Below, one piece after another: positions 1-13,893 of a DNA stretch of 64,000 nucleotides. Positions within the stretch are counted from its first letter, which is position 1. Each line of letters starts with the position of its first letter. Where the stretch lies: the NCBI RefSeq assembly GCF_020882245.1, contig NC_083597.1, positions 39,658,652-39,722,651 on the forward strand. Reading direction: 5' to 3'. The position numbers were made by a program, and so were the translations under genes. This DNA is from Rhopalosiphum padi (taxonomy: Eukaryota > Arthropoda > Insecta > Hemiptera > Aphididae). The notes under the pieces are model-generated. The model saw only the letters and a list, made by a program, of their open reading frames with translations, did not search any database and was not told where the DNA came from.

Positions 1-358
1 GTGATATCCTACGAAATTAAATGTATGATAAAGCCCACAGCGTATTTGGTTTCTTAAGTTGTTATAGCCTTGAGTTTAGAAATATAAAATGTTAATATTT
101 TTTCTAGTTCATTCTATTTTAGAATAGGTTTCAGTTATTTTGAATTTTCATCAAAATATTGTCATTTTAGCATAATAATCGAAATTGAACGTATTACGAA
201 GCAGCTTTTACGAGTACTAATATATAAAACAAACATAATAATATCGTATTCATATTTGTCGCTTATATCCTCTACCGATATTAATACGGTTCACAGGGAC
301 GTGTAGAATATAGATACAAATGCGTTAAAACCACTACAACTTCAACAGCAGAAAATGG
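1..358. other. non-coding, no feature recognised
   Basis: AT-rich sequence with no reading frame, RNA gene or repeat structure that I can support. It ends at the TTAA that borders the foldback element. Confidence 0.5.
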
Positions 359-815
359 TTAAGAGGATGTCAGCGCACTGTTTCTATTCTTTCTCTAGCC
401 CACGCGCAACATAGACAAAACGCATTTACGCAGTTTGAGTAGAACTCGCTCAATTTTGGTTCTAGAGCAAATATACCAATTATAAAATTAAATTTTGATA
501 ATATTTTTGAGTACAAGACGATGAGTTTTTTAAAATAAATTAAAATTTTGAAAAATTAAAGGCTATTTTTAAAATGTTGTAATTTATATAGCTATATTTC
601 TAGACGATATATAATTAACGTTGTATTGGGAATAATGGAAAAAACTCATCGTCTTGTACTCAGAAATATTATCAAAATTCAAATTTATAATAGGTATATT
701 TATTCTAGAACCAAAATTGAGCGCGAGTTCTACTCAGACTGCGTAAATGCGTTTTGTCTATATAGTGCTCGTGGGCTAGAGAGAGAAAACAAACAGTGCG
801 CTGACGTCCTCTTAA
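359..815. mobile_element. foldback MITE with TTAA target duplication (piggyBac-like)
   Basis: Two long arms, about 363-531 and 639-811, are near-perfect reverse complements of each other (roughly 90% by eye), with a loop of about 107 nt. The tips read GAGGATGTCAGCGCACTG and its complement, and both are directly flanked by TTAA (359-362 and 812-815). TTAA is the target-site duplication of piggyBac-type transposons. There is no transposase, so this would be a non-autonomous, mobilised-in-trans element. The short open frame at 626-829 lies in the right arm and is not a gene. The superfamily assignment rests on TTAA alone. Confidence 0.75.
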
Positions 816-3800
816 GTTTTTCTTTATAATAATTCTATGTAAACACACGTAATCTGCGGTAGCTACAACTGTCGTTTATATTGTCCACACGGCGACGGGG
901 ATTATTGCATTGCACGGAGCGTCGAGAAACGGTCGTAGGACAAAAAAATTAACTAACAATGTACGCGGTACGTATGTTTATGGGTTGTGCTGTGCATATT
1001 TTATATTTACATTATATTATTGGACTAGACAATTTAATCGCGCGTCCGGCGAAGTCAAATGCACGCTCAACACCGCGGCCTTTAATCAATTACGACGTTT
1101 CCTCTTGAAACGCATTTATATATAAGTTTACAATTTTTAAATCTATTGCAGCGTCTCGGCTGCACGAGCGAACTACACCATATTATTATGTATAAATGTA
1201 TAATATATTGGTGTTATTATTAATACACGTACGGCCGGCGATGGATCGCCACTGTATATAGGTACGACGTATACAGCGTGCTATTCGCGGCGCCGCAAGT
1301 CGTCGTATGTATATATCTCCGTTGGGGCGATGCGAATTCGACGATAATTTGATAATTTCGTATCGCCGACACGATCAATATCTTTGATCGAATATGCCGC
1401 CCGGTCGTAACCGCATATCGCAAATTCCACGAGCAGGCGATCGGTCACCGATGAATAATCCATTGGCATGCACCTTAGTCATACGTAATGTTTACTGCAG
1501 ATATCGACTATCTACCTATTATACATATACTATAGTATAGGTAGTTAGGTCCAAATATTTAAAAAATTTTCCCTAGTATCTATAAATAATAATAATCATG
1601 AATTCACGAATATTGTCGAATATTGCAGAATAGCAAAAATATTCTCCTTATTTAGCTTGATTTTATTGTAATTAAATGTTATACGTATGTACCTATCTCA
1701 TATCGTTTTAGTTACTTGTATACACACCATACTACGTGATACGTCATAATATCATTATGGTGTTCTATCACCTGTATATCGAGTGACACGCTCATCTCAC
1801 CCTCATATGCTCATTATGTCATCATTTATGTTATACAGTTTATTTTATTGTTATACATTTATATACAGTTGTTTGTTTTACACAGTGCTGTGTGTACTGA
1901 TGGTCCAAATAAGCGTATTATATCTACCTAAATTAATTCAAAACCAGTTCATTATATGTATATACGCTATATGAATGTCGGGACCTAATAAATAATAAAT
2001 GGTGTAGAATTTTTATCTCAGAGCACAATTACAGTAAACCCCATCCTTATAAAGCCCCTTATAAAACGAATATTTGGCAGAATCGAAGAATTCATCGTGC
2101 GAAGAATCATTGCAGTGATTTTGTGTCTATAGTATTCTAGTATTCTAGGTTACGCATAATATATTATGTGTTTACGTTATCGCCGAACACATCAGAGTTT
2201 GTTACATTGAACTTTGATACTTTGAAGAACATTAAACGAGTAATTTGTGTAATACAGAATAATTAGGCACCAAAAATGCTTATGAAATATCATTAACAAT
2301 CTATTGTAAAGGCATCGCGGACGCAGACGTATACAATTATATTCCTAATGTCTTTCGCTTAAATTGTATGAACTATTGTTATTGTTTGGTTTATATTATT
2401 TTAGTTTATGTAACCAATGTTTGAAGTTCAATGGTAAAGTAAATATTTTGATGATTATAAAAATCGCTTTGACAAAATAAATAAATGTTAGAACATTAGA
2501 ATAAATATTAGATGAAGGCCTCAGACTAGTGTACAGCCTACCTTTGACGATTGGCCGCAACCTAGATAAATTAAGATTTATATTAGATAGGTAGCTTAGT
2601 AAGTAAACCTGTATATACAGAGGCATATTTATCTATTTACACTTTGTATTCAGTTATGATGTTATATAATATATTATTTATATAGTATTATATTGATGGG
2701 TAATTAATAATTTTATTGTTTTCGTAATAGGTTGCCTATCGAAACAATTGATTGATTATCAACGCGTATACGGCGCGCGGCGAACTAATTATTTATGTTT
2801 GTAAATATTTAAAAAAAAAAAGAAACAGTCCGTGAATACAGTTTATCACAATAACACTTACCGTTAAGTATTTTATTGATATAATTTATACGAGTACCTA
2901 CCTATTCTGGCTTCTACAACTATATTTATACTAATAATGAATGAGTGTAAATGTGTAATGGAAAATCTATAATTAATTTGTGTAACTCGTTATTTTCGAT
3001 ACTTTATATGTCACCATTATATCAGCAGTGCAGATATTATAAAAAAATTAACAGTTGCGGTGTATCGACTCTATCATAATATCGAAATGTCTATTGCCCT
3101 CATATTATCCACAAACCGCCTACTACTTAAACAAGTACGTAAAGTTAACACGGACTTGATATAGCTTAGTCGCTTAGTGGCTTACCCATATCATGCCATA
3201 AATTCTCTGATTTAGTACATCTTTTTTTTAGTAAGATTAAAATAAATGACGTAGTCTTACACTGTTTTACACAGTCGCATCTTACACTGAGAACATTTGA
3301 TTTTCTTTTCAATTAAACAATACAATACAATATGTGTGTGTGTGTGTGACGTTTACCTATATATGACTTGGAGTGTTTTTGAAAAAATTAAGGTAAAACT
3401 ACTAGATAACGACTAAATTACTAAACACATTTTCGGCCAGTGACATAAATATGAGGAATGCTTGGGGGAATTATCTAGAAAAAATTTAACAACCCCCCCC
3501 CCCGTAAACTATGCACTAGTAATTTACTGTATGTTTAAACATACGATTAATACATTTTTCCTGTTTTCCTCCTATAATATACTTAATTTTCAATTTAAAT
3601 TCGAAACTATAAAAAATAAAAATATAACATTTTACCTTACCTTTGGTCCACACGATTTATCTTTAAAACAGTTATCGTGGAAGACGTAATTTTTCAGCTA
3701 TCATCCTATCAAATTTTTTAATAAATATTTATTGAACATAAATAATCAAAACCGTCGAAATTACAGGAAAGCTATTAAATTTTGTTATGTCAAGACCACG

Positions 3801-3859
3801 AGTCCATGAAGATATCAAGGGGGTTCCTATCCACATGACAACATTGTTACATAATAATT
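816..3859. other. intergenic, no gene seen
   Basis: About 3 kb with only short chance frames. 840-1490 is noticeably richer in G+C and CpG than its surroundings and could be a promoter or enhancer island, but no exon can be defined. A (TG)n tract lies near 3332-3349 and a run of C near 3490-3503. Confidence 0.5.
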
Positions 3860-4208
3860 TTATAATAAATTCTCGACGACGGATATGTAATTGTCGTGTG
3901 TGTGACGGTGACGGCAATCGCGCCGTATACTGCGCGGTTCATGCTGGCGTCGCGATAGACCAATCGGCGAGTGTGAAGATTACGACGACACGAAGACGTT
4001 CGGGTAAGGCGAGTCGCGAGTTTTCGCATAACAAGACGCGCGTCCACGACGGCGGCACCTAAATAGTCTCGAAATAATAATAACGATATTTGCATTATTT
4101 TCCGGACGTATCGCGTTTCCGGCGTACAGTACGCCCGCCCGCCCGATTTCGCGTGTCAAACATAATATTTTATTCTACGGACCGGAAGTCTGTGACGCCG
4201 CCGCCGCC
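3860..4208 (+). promoter_or_regulatory. CpG-rich 5' flank / 5'UTR of the SLC5 transporter
   Basis: The 350 bases before the transporter ATG are far richer in CpG than the surrounding DNA and end in GCCGCCGCC directly before the start codon, a good Kozak context. No TATA box or transcription start can be fixed from sequence alone. Overlapping open frames on both strands here (3787-4062, 3847-4095) are by-products of the GC-rich composition. Confidence 0.4.
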
Positions 4209-7200
4209 ATGGAAAACATGAACTGGGTAGCGGAATACGCAGCGTTCGTCATCATGCTCGGGCTGTCCGTAGTCATCGGCCTGTACTATGGGTGCTTTTC
4301 CAAACAGAACACCGTCTCCGATTATCTGTTGGGCGGCAAACACATGTCCGTCTTTCCGATCACCATGTCGCTGATCGCTAGGTACATTATTATTATATTG
4401 TTGCGAACAATCGAAACACCTATGCCTACCTAAATTATATTTTGTATTATTATTATTAAACTGTTTGTATAATATGATCGATATTTTTGTGCAAAAAAAA
4501 AATATTTATTTTTTATTTTTTAATATAATATGTATATTGGTTTAGATCGATTGTCGAACATAGATGGTGGGTGGTGGGAAGGGGCAGGTGTCACTAAACA
4601 TTTATTAATCAATTTAAATATTTCTAGTTATTATTAGACGCTTTTTTATTTAATAATAATAATAATAATAAATAATTATATGTTATTTGATGTAGGTATT
4701 ATATTGCCATTTATTGCATGTAAACTTGTTGCATTTTAAACCCGAATAATAGTATTTGTACTGATTGAATATCTCATTGAATATCATATTATATTGCAAT
4801 GTAGTGATTTTATCGCAAACGCATTGCAAAATTATCAGACTTATTGACAAAAAATACAACAAAAAAACCGGTATTTTAAATAAAAAAATTGGTTTACTAC
4901 CTGTAAGTTATCAATTATGATAGAAATATAGTTTGTGTAAATTTTAATTTCGTATGATGAAAAATAAGAACATCAATTTATTATTTATATTTTAGTCACA
5001 TTTCTGGTATAACGCTGCTCGGAGTCCCATCTGAGATCTATAGTAATGGAACACAATACTTAATTGTCGGCGTGGTTAACAATATAATTGTCATCATGAT
5101 GGTTATATACATTTATTTACCCGTTTTTTACGATCTTCAGTTGACATCAGTGTATGAGGTAACTGTTTTTTTTTAAATTACTCATTATAACTTTTGTAAA
5201 AAATTACAAACATATAAACTTATCAATTTTATGGATTTGTAATAAATATTAACTTTAGTATTTAGGTTTACGATTCAATTCCAACATTCGTGGATTTTCG
5301 TCACTCATGTTCGCCATCAATTTAATACTGTACATCCCTGTTGTGATTTACATACCCGCATTAGCGTTCAATCAAGGTAGGTACATAATTTAGTTCCAGA
5401 TCAAATAAATTACAAATACCTGCTTATAATGAAAGATTCATAAACGTCGGAGTCTAAGATGATTCAGGTCCGATTCGCCGACACCCAATTAGCCGACTAC
5501 TCGTTTCGCCGACGCAGGAAAACCGGTCCCTGGTAAAAATGGAAAAAGTTCGAATTCGCCGAAAAATTATATAGTTTCACAAAGTACAAAAATCATTTTT
5601 ATCTGGAAATCTAGAATATTAAAATCTATTCATACAATCAAAATGTTGGTAAGACTACATTATGATATTGTTGGCATTGGTCAGTAAGTTGACAGTAGTT
5701 AGTAATCATTGCATTATCAGTTAGTTGTTTAATAATATTGAATTTAAAATGCCGTGTTTTATAATAAATAAAATACATTTTTTTAAAACTAGTTTTGAAT
5801 AGGTAGGTACGTGTTATGACTTAAAAATAATATATTTAAAGGATGAAGTGGCAATTAATCCCTAAAAAACTATACCATTGACATTTAATGAAACTCGTAG
5901 ATCAATTATGACTTCAAGAATGGAGAGTTCACGGAAGTCGAAGTAACATATATATAGGAAATATACGAAATTAATGCCAACGTTACCGAAAAAGCTGTCT
6001 GAATATTAATATTGAAGGTAATAATTGGTAATATCAGATATCAGCAAAACGGTGTGTCGGCTAATTGACTTCTCGGCTAATCAGTACAACACGTGTAAAA
6101 CGATGTCATAATTTCAGCTTATAACCGTACTTACTATCTCTGTCTTTCACATTGCACCCACATAACACCTAAACGACTCTTAGAATTAATACATTTGTAG
6201 GTTGTAGCTATACTGTTCAAATTAGGTTTATAAGCATAATGAGCTATTTATAATGAATTGACAAATCTACGTATTTTATTTTTTTGTTTTTTTTTTTTAA
6301 ATTTAAATAGTCGATAATCAATTGAAGTCATTAACAAGTTAACACCAATGTAAATAGTATGCAAGATATGGCATCTTATTAGTAAACAATAAAATAGGTT
6401 ATGTTTAATTACTTTGAACAGTACGACAATAATATTAGAAATCTGGAAATCGTATTTATTAAAATGAGTGTGCCAGTGTGTGGTAGAGACAACAATATTT
6501 TAAAATACGCTTGCATCTCCTTAAGTTTTGCTAAACGAATAATTGTTTAATTGATTTGAATATTGCGTAGATATCAACAATAACTAATGTTTTTACATTA
6601 ACAGTTACAGGGCTCGATGTACATTTAATAACCGTGATCATTTGCGTCATTTGTATATTTTATACTACCATCGTAAGTATACTATTATACTAGTATACTA
6701 TTATTATCAATGCAATTGTTTGATTTTAAACTTGCTGTTCTAATAACCGTTCTATTGCAAATATTAGGGCGGGCTGAAGGCAGTAGTGTGGACAGATGCG
6801 ATTCAAAGTATTTTTACAGCGGTTTCAATCATAATTGTGATCATCTTAGGAGTTATACAAATCGGTGGGATCGGAAACATGATCAGAGCCAACCAAGAAG
6901 GGGACCGAATAGAATTTTTTAAGTATTTATATTCAACTGTTTTTTTGTTATTAATTAAATTTAAATATTCGTTCATCATGTGGTTAAAACATAATATATA
7001 ATAAGACCTAAGTATTTGGCATAAGAAATATGTGTGTTCGAAAATTTGGACGACTTCTAGCTGTGTAATACACTAATACACCAAATATTTTTGGTTTCTT
7101 GTTTTTTTTTTCAAGTCTTCATCGCATATTATTACCGTAAGAGTGAACAGTTCTGCATGTAGGATTGATTTTAAATTGTATTTCACTTAGGATGAACCCA

Positions 7201-9481
7201 GATCCGTTTTTGAGACATACTTTTTGGACCGTCACCATAGGCACGACGTTTCAATGGCTCACATCACTGGGCATTCATCCAGGAGCCGTTCAACGTTTCG
7301 TAGCATTACCCACGTATGGAAAGGCTCGTAAAGCTGCGATTTTCTTTGTTTTTGGTATGGGCGTCGTTAAAATCATGACCGGCGCTATAGGAATGTTGAT
7401 CTACGCCAAATACAAAGACTGCGATCCCATATTGGCTAATGTCAGTTATTTCATTACGGCGCATCGACAATTTATAACGATGCGCGCCTTTTAAATTATT
7501 GTGTATGCGATGAATTATTAATTATTGAATTGTATTTATGATTTCAGCACATAGACAACGATAGAAAATTAGTGCCGTACTATGTGATGGACGTGGCTGC
7601 GAAATTTCCAGGAATCACCGGTCTATTCGTTTCCGGCATTGTTAGTGCTGCCTTGAGGTGACTATATACATCATAGTTCATAATAATATTATTGTGTACT
7701 TTGCTTTAAACATATAAAATGTAAATGCATGTAAAATTTATGATCCACTCAGAGACTTAGGTCTAATAGTATAACCCACTTAGAAGTAGCTTAACAAATC
7801 GCGCTGTACACTATTTTTCGTGCGCTCTACTACATAACACGTGCATTTTATAGTACGATGTCAGCGCAGATCAACACTGTATCAGGCACCATTTACGAAG
7901 ATTTTATAGTGAAAATGATGGGCATAAAAGTGTCAGATTTGACGGCCAGCATTATAATGAAGAGCATTGCGGTGATCAGCGGTTTCATATGTGTGATTTT
8001 GGTATTTGTGGTCGAAAAATTGAATGGAATTCTTCAAGTATAAGTCTTAAAAAATAAAATCGCTGCTAAATAAATTGCTAAAAAGATGTCTAATACTTTG
8101 TGTATTATAGATGGCAATTAGTCTAGCCAGTGTGACGAACGGAGCATTATTGGCTGTATTCACGTTAGGAGTTTGTTTTCCATGGGCAAACTCCAGAGTA
8201 AGTCCGTTTACAATATTCAATCCGAGCTAATTACTAGTCATTTGAAACGATTACCTAAATGTAAATATGTAATAGTAAAATGTACGCGTAAATCGGTTAT
8301 ATGTCATTTTACTTTCACGTACATAATATAATACCACTTATACAATTATAGTTAATATTTGCATACATATTACATCTGTATACAGGGAGCGATGTGGGGG
8401 ATGTTGACGAGTTTAGCTGTCATGACTTGGATAGTGTCCGGAGCTCAATATGCCATATACAACAAGGAATTGAAGTTTGTCGAAAAGGCCGTTTCGATAT
8501 CCGGATGTCCTGCCAACACAACGTTTAATAATCATACCGATTTTTCGGGGTAAATACGTATTATTAAAACAAATAATCAAACAGTAGATCGATAATCTTA
8601 GGTTATAATATTATAAATTTATACATAACTAATGTTAGGTGATTAAGATGTCCCCTGAGTAGGTCCCGTTTTTAAAATTATGCCTTTTTAATCGCCAAAT
8701 TGCGTTTGAAATGTCATCGTTAACCATTAATATTTTAAATAGAATTATATATTGCACCCGTATGATTGTATATTTGATTTGTAATTTTATGCATAGAACC
8801 AGATACACATTCATTTTTAGAAATATTAAAAAAATTCAAATAGATAGGTAGATGTAATTTAAGAATCAATTGCAGATAATTATTGAAAATGATACCTTTT
8901 ATAAAATTTAAAAACGAATAGCACAAACACAAATTTTCGGCGTGTCGTCCAGTTTACTTTTTTGTGATGCAACCTGAGTAATGTACAGTTTATTTAAACT
9001 GTGATGCACATGGGCTATGTAAAATATAAAAATAATTTTAGTCCGACGCGCATACGTGTTATACTTCTTTTTTAGGCGCACTCGGGACACCTAGCACATT
9101 ATAATCTGGTATAATTATAGGATATAATATAGAATATCTGCGTATATTGTGGGTACATTTTACCTATATTATTATGGTATCGTATTTTTATATAGGTTAA
9201 ACCGGTTGAACGAAGACGTGTATGCGAGTCCAGACGTGTTGTTAATTTATACGATTTCATACATGCACTACAGTACCATTGGTACTCTGGTCGGGATCAT
9301 TGTCGGACTTGCCGTCAGCCTGTTATTCCCCGAGGAGCAGAATGTAGACCCCAAACTGCTGACGCCCTTTATACGGAATTTTGTGCATCCCAAGTACATG
9401 ACTGAGACTGTACAAAACGGTCGGACCACCCACAACAAAACCGAAACGTACGAACTGGTGTCTCAGGACACCAAACTGTGA
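4209..9481 (+). CDS. SLC5-family sodium-coupled monocarboxylate-type transporter, 11 exons
   Basis: Exons: 4209-4381, 4996-5158, 5259-5376, 6605-6672, 6768-6922, 7191-7440, 7548-7657, 7854-8037, 8111-8197, 8386-8549, 9196-9481. All introns are GT-AG and phases agree, giving 585 aa, normal for SLC5. The protein is polytopic and hydrophobic throughout. It has the SLC5 hallmarks SDYLLGGKHMSVFP in exon 1 and GGLKAVVWTDAIQS in exon 5, and SAALSTMSAQINT plus YEDFI around the exon 7/8 junction, all characteristic of SMCT (SLC5A8/A12-like) members. Family role: Na+-driven uptake of lactate, pyruvate or related small acids across the plasma membrane; the exact substrate here is inferred. The C-terminus ends in TKL, a class I PDZ-ligand pattern like the TRL end of vertebrate SMCT1. 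A possible AATAAA lies at 9846-9851. No breaks seen. Confidence 0.93.
5472..6090. mobile_element. degenerate inverted-repeat element in transporter intron 3
   Basis: The 1.2-kb intron 5377-6604 is much longer than its neighbours. It contains CAATTAGCCGAC at 5486-5497 and its exact complement GTCGGCTAATTG at 6056-6067. Further CGCCGA-type words lie near each end. This looks like a non-autonomous DNA transposon of about 0.6 kb inserted in the intron. Exact termini and target duplication are not clear, so the superfamily is not assigned. Confidence 0.5.
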
Positions 9482-12400
9482 TGATTATAGTTGATCGCGT
9501 GACGTGGCTGGATAACGACCGTATTGATTCCATTTGACTCGAAAAGTGTTTTATCTTTAAAAATATACTGAAAATAATAACAAATCACGTTTTTTTGTCT
9601 ACTTTAAAAAATTATATTATCCATACAGTAATTTCCGACTGAAATTGTACAAAACTAGGTACAAATTATAATATTATTATAAATATTTATTGTATACATA
9701 GTTTGATCTAGGTAGAGATTGGGCGTTATAGAGGCTGTTAAGAGTATTTTGTAAGTATAATCTCAAAACATAGAAAATATCAGTCTTCAAATTATTTTAT
9801 CACATGTGAATTTGTTTTTGGCATTGCGTATATAATTACATTAGAAATAAACGGGATAACACAAAACATTTGGAACAGACTGTATACATCTATACCGTAT
9901 CACAGATAAATCTACGAAGTTTTAAGATTTTAAGTTCCAATAAAATATTTATTAAAAGCAGACATAAATAATTTTTTATCGTAAAATTTAACGTATGTTT
10001 ATTATTATTATAGAAAGCATAATGTAGTACATTATTTAAATGTACCCAGTTTCAGTTACTTGAAATTGTCTCCAGACATTTAGTTTAACGTTATACCCAA
10101 AAATGTGAAATAATTTTTATTTAGAGTAAATTTTTATTGTTTATTGCTTAAATAAAGGAACTGACGATAAAAAAAAATTAATATTAATAAAATAATAATG
10201 TCGTTTTGGTGATATAAAAATCTAACTCACTAAATCAAAAAAATTTAAATTATTTTCAACTCGTATTTCACAAATTGAGTTAGTATATTTATTGTATATA
10301 GTTTGTTTTAATGATAGATGTATCGCGTACCCAATGCGTGAAAAAAATACCTTATCTTATTATATCATACGTATTATAAACTATTATAATATAAACAATA
10401 TTTATGTTTGATTAATATAATAACAATTTCATTGATTTCATCTGATGACAAATAAATAGATACCTATAGATATAATATTCTGAAATGTATAATGTAGGTA
10501 TATTGTTGAATTTTAATATACATTTAAATAATATAATTTATACTGTACGCTGTAATTTGATCAATGCGAGACAAACTCGAGTACCTACCACATACTTATC
10601 GTTATAATACCGATTTATTGTTATAAGTCGTTAAGTTATATAGACTCGACAATTGCACAAACCTTGTGATTTTAATCGTAACTTTTGTGTACAGTCGTGT
10701 TATTTATTGAACAACAATGTGCTCAACAATGTATTCAACAGGTATTTACTTACACAATGATAATATTTTTAAATCAAAGTGCTATTATACACTTATAATT
10801 TTATCAGCGTTTACAACCATTATACACTTATACATACATAGATAGGTACTAATTATTAAATATATACAGTACCCATTGTCGGTTAAAAATATAATAACAA
10901 TATGTGGTAACACGATTACTAGAAACAATTAATAGGATTACGAATGTCAATACGTATAATCCTTTTAGAAATAATGTGCTGTAAGAATAATAATTGAACT
11001 AAAAATACTTTGTAAAGTGTTTAATTTTCATACATTTGTGAACGGCTTATAATGCTTATATATATTATACACAGAAAACGTGATAACACATATCAAAATT
11101 AAAATTTAACAATTGTTCGTCTTGTCGAGTACCTATTTAGATCATCCTATGCCTATAACGGATTTAGAATGTAAAAACAGATAGGTATTGTGTATTTACA
11201 TAATAATATTGTGTACGATATGATGCGTATATTATGCGGCACGTGAACAAGTGCGTCGTGTAATGATGTAATGTAAACGTTATAAATTCACCTATATATG
11301 TTACCTACGTATGTCCTACATGTGTTTGCATATATACACAGCCCCTGTGTTGTAGCAATCGTGGCTTAAACGTTTCAACGACGTAAGAATAATAATATAA
11401 TAGTATATTAGTATGTACTCGTACTACAAAGTACGTCATAGATATTGGCCTAACTATACGATTTAGTAGTAGTTAGGTACACCTTGGGAATAAAATTTTA
11501 GAAAAAAATAAAGCTAATAAAATGTGGATAAATGGGTACTGCTCTGTACAGTTTTAGATGTCAAATAGTCAGTAATGGCCAGCGGGTAACTGTAATGGAT
11601 GTGATAAATTTGAATTCGATGGTTATTAAATGTTTACAAAAACGAATCTGAGCGAAGGCGGTCTGTCAGTCTATAATGTTATACTCGTATTTATTTTGTT
11701 GGATAATTTATTTTACTATATTAGCATTAAAATAGATTGATTTAAATTTTTTTGAAAACATCGTAATAATTAGATTATAAGTATTTAATTATTATTATAT
11801 TATATAATATTTATATAATTTAATATTATTTTGAAAATTTGAGTCATTATTATCTTACTGTAGAATGGTAAAAAACCGTGTTAATACGATCGTGATATAA
11901 ATATACAATAGCATAACATTAATCTAAATATGGCATTATATGTTTTATACGGTAATAAACGTTTTTAAGTCACTATAAATAATATTTTTGAATTATAGAA
12001 AATTAATTTATTATATTTTTATTTGTTTAAATATTTATTTTAGTCCAAATTTTAATTTAGACATTTATAGAACAAAATTGATTTATATTTTGAATTATAA
12101 TAACATATATAAGAATATTACTTATATATTTTTAGATTTATTGTTTCAGAATGAATTATTATGCAACATTTTGTATTTAATTTCCTAGCTTTAACTATAA
12201 AATGTGAATACTTATTACATTTTTTACTACAAAATTATTTGCAAATATTCGTGATTTTAACGATTTTTTTGCTTAAAATACTTTAAAAAAATAGCATTAC
12301 TGTATCTTAAATACTTTTATTATTAATAGTTTTAATAAAAATATATGAGAAAATGTGTATTACATTTTCAAAGTCTTTGACTGAACGAAAATATTTTTGT

Positions 12401-13854
12401 TGACAATATAATTAAAAAAAAAAAATCAAATTTTTCAAAATTCTCTATTAATAGTTTGAAAAATTTTGAAAATTATACTCTACATAGAAAATGTTATGTA
12501 ATATATGATAGTTCGTTTTTTGACTTACAGCTAAATAAGAAAATCGATTTTGCTAAAAATGTGAGTAGAGATCTGAAGCGATGTCTGTAATGGGTAATCG
12601 CATTAAACGCCGTACATTATGGTGGCGGACAAAAATTTTGTCAGACGCATGTTTTGTTGCGCATAAAGCGAATACCCTAAAAACTTGAAATTTTCACAAA
12701 GCATTTATAATATTTTATATTATCATTCTTTATATAATCATGATTTTCAAAATATTATAGCTCTTATTTATTTGGTTTTTTCCAGAAAAGTTTTGGGAAC
12801 ATTTTAGTTTTGACCAATCAAGTACCAACTAGATTCACTTTCCCATCATGCAAGTTGTTGAAGTTGAAAATCTAAGCACTTTATCTTTTACTGCTTCAAT
12901 AGTTGATAACAGACACAAAAATAAATACATATAACATATATCATTTAAAACAAATATATTCATGGCTCTGCTTAGAATTTAAATAATTGTTTTTGGATAT
13001 AGAAATGTAACTATATTGTCTGTGCGTTACGTCGTACAATTTATTATCTCAAAAAAAAAATAAATATAATATGCAATTTTGGAAATCATTTGATCCCACA
13101 ATAACAATATATAAATCGTTACCTATGCCATATTATGTGATGTGTTATTTGTTGTAAACCTATTTTGATTGATATGCGTCAGTGTACAGTCGTGACGATA
13201 TGCATTTTCCACACGTCACTATAATTACGTGTATAATATAATATATACATATATATTTATATTTATATGAATACTGTATAAAATACAATGTATGATCGTA
13301 AATGCTGTCTCGGAGGACGTCTTGATCGAGAAGCAGTATATATATATAATATATATATACGTATAGTTGCAGTCAATGTCATTATTCGTAGGTCGAGAGG
13401 TATCCGACACAATTTATTATTATCATTATTATATTGTTATTCACGCATATATTATATTATTTTAATATGATTGACGATACGATATTGTAATAATGCGAGC
13501 ACTTGACGTCATGGAAAATACTTATACGTCAAATACTCGAGACAAGACGAAACTTCCCGTCTACAGATACTTAAGACGTATCCACATTATTATTATTACG
13601 GTTTGTATAAGTACCTACTGCAATGATGTTAATAAATTACATCGCAGTATTAAAAAAACCCTAAAGTTCCACGTTTTTTTATAGTTCTTTATTAGTTATT
13701 ATAGTGTTATCACTTATTTGTACAGTTTCTAGATTTTATTTTTTATACCTGAATATGTAGTTAACAGTGTCAACGGCTATCGTCTGTGTATCACTATATC
13801 CATTGTTTAAGTAAGAATAATCAATGCTATAGATACTGACAAGTGATAAATTGT

Positions 13855-13893
13855 ACCATTGATTATAGAATAGAGTATTCTATAATCAATGGT
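13855..13893. repeat. perfect 18-bp inverted repeat with 3-nt loop
   Basis: ACCATTGATTATAGAATA (13855-13872) is followed by GAG and then its exact reverse complement (13876-13893). The loop is too short for a standard miRNA precursor, so a cruciform-prone palindrome or the remnant of a foldback element is more likely. Confidence 0.8.

Noticed and set aside
626..829. 67-codon frame on plus
   Set aside because: Lies within the right arm of the foldback element; its sequence is the mirror of the left arm.
3787..4095. Overlapping frames on both strands upstream of the transporter
   Set aside because: Product of the CpG-rich 5' region; no domain, no splice context, and no sign of protein-level constraint.
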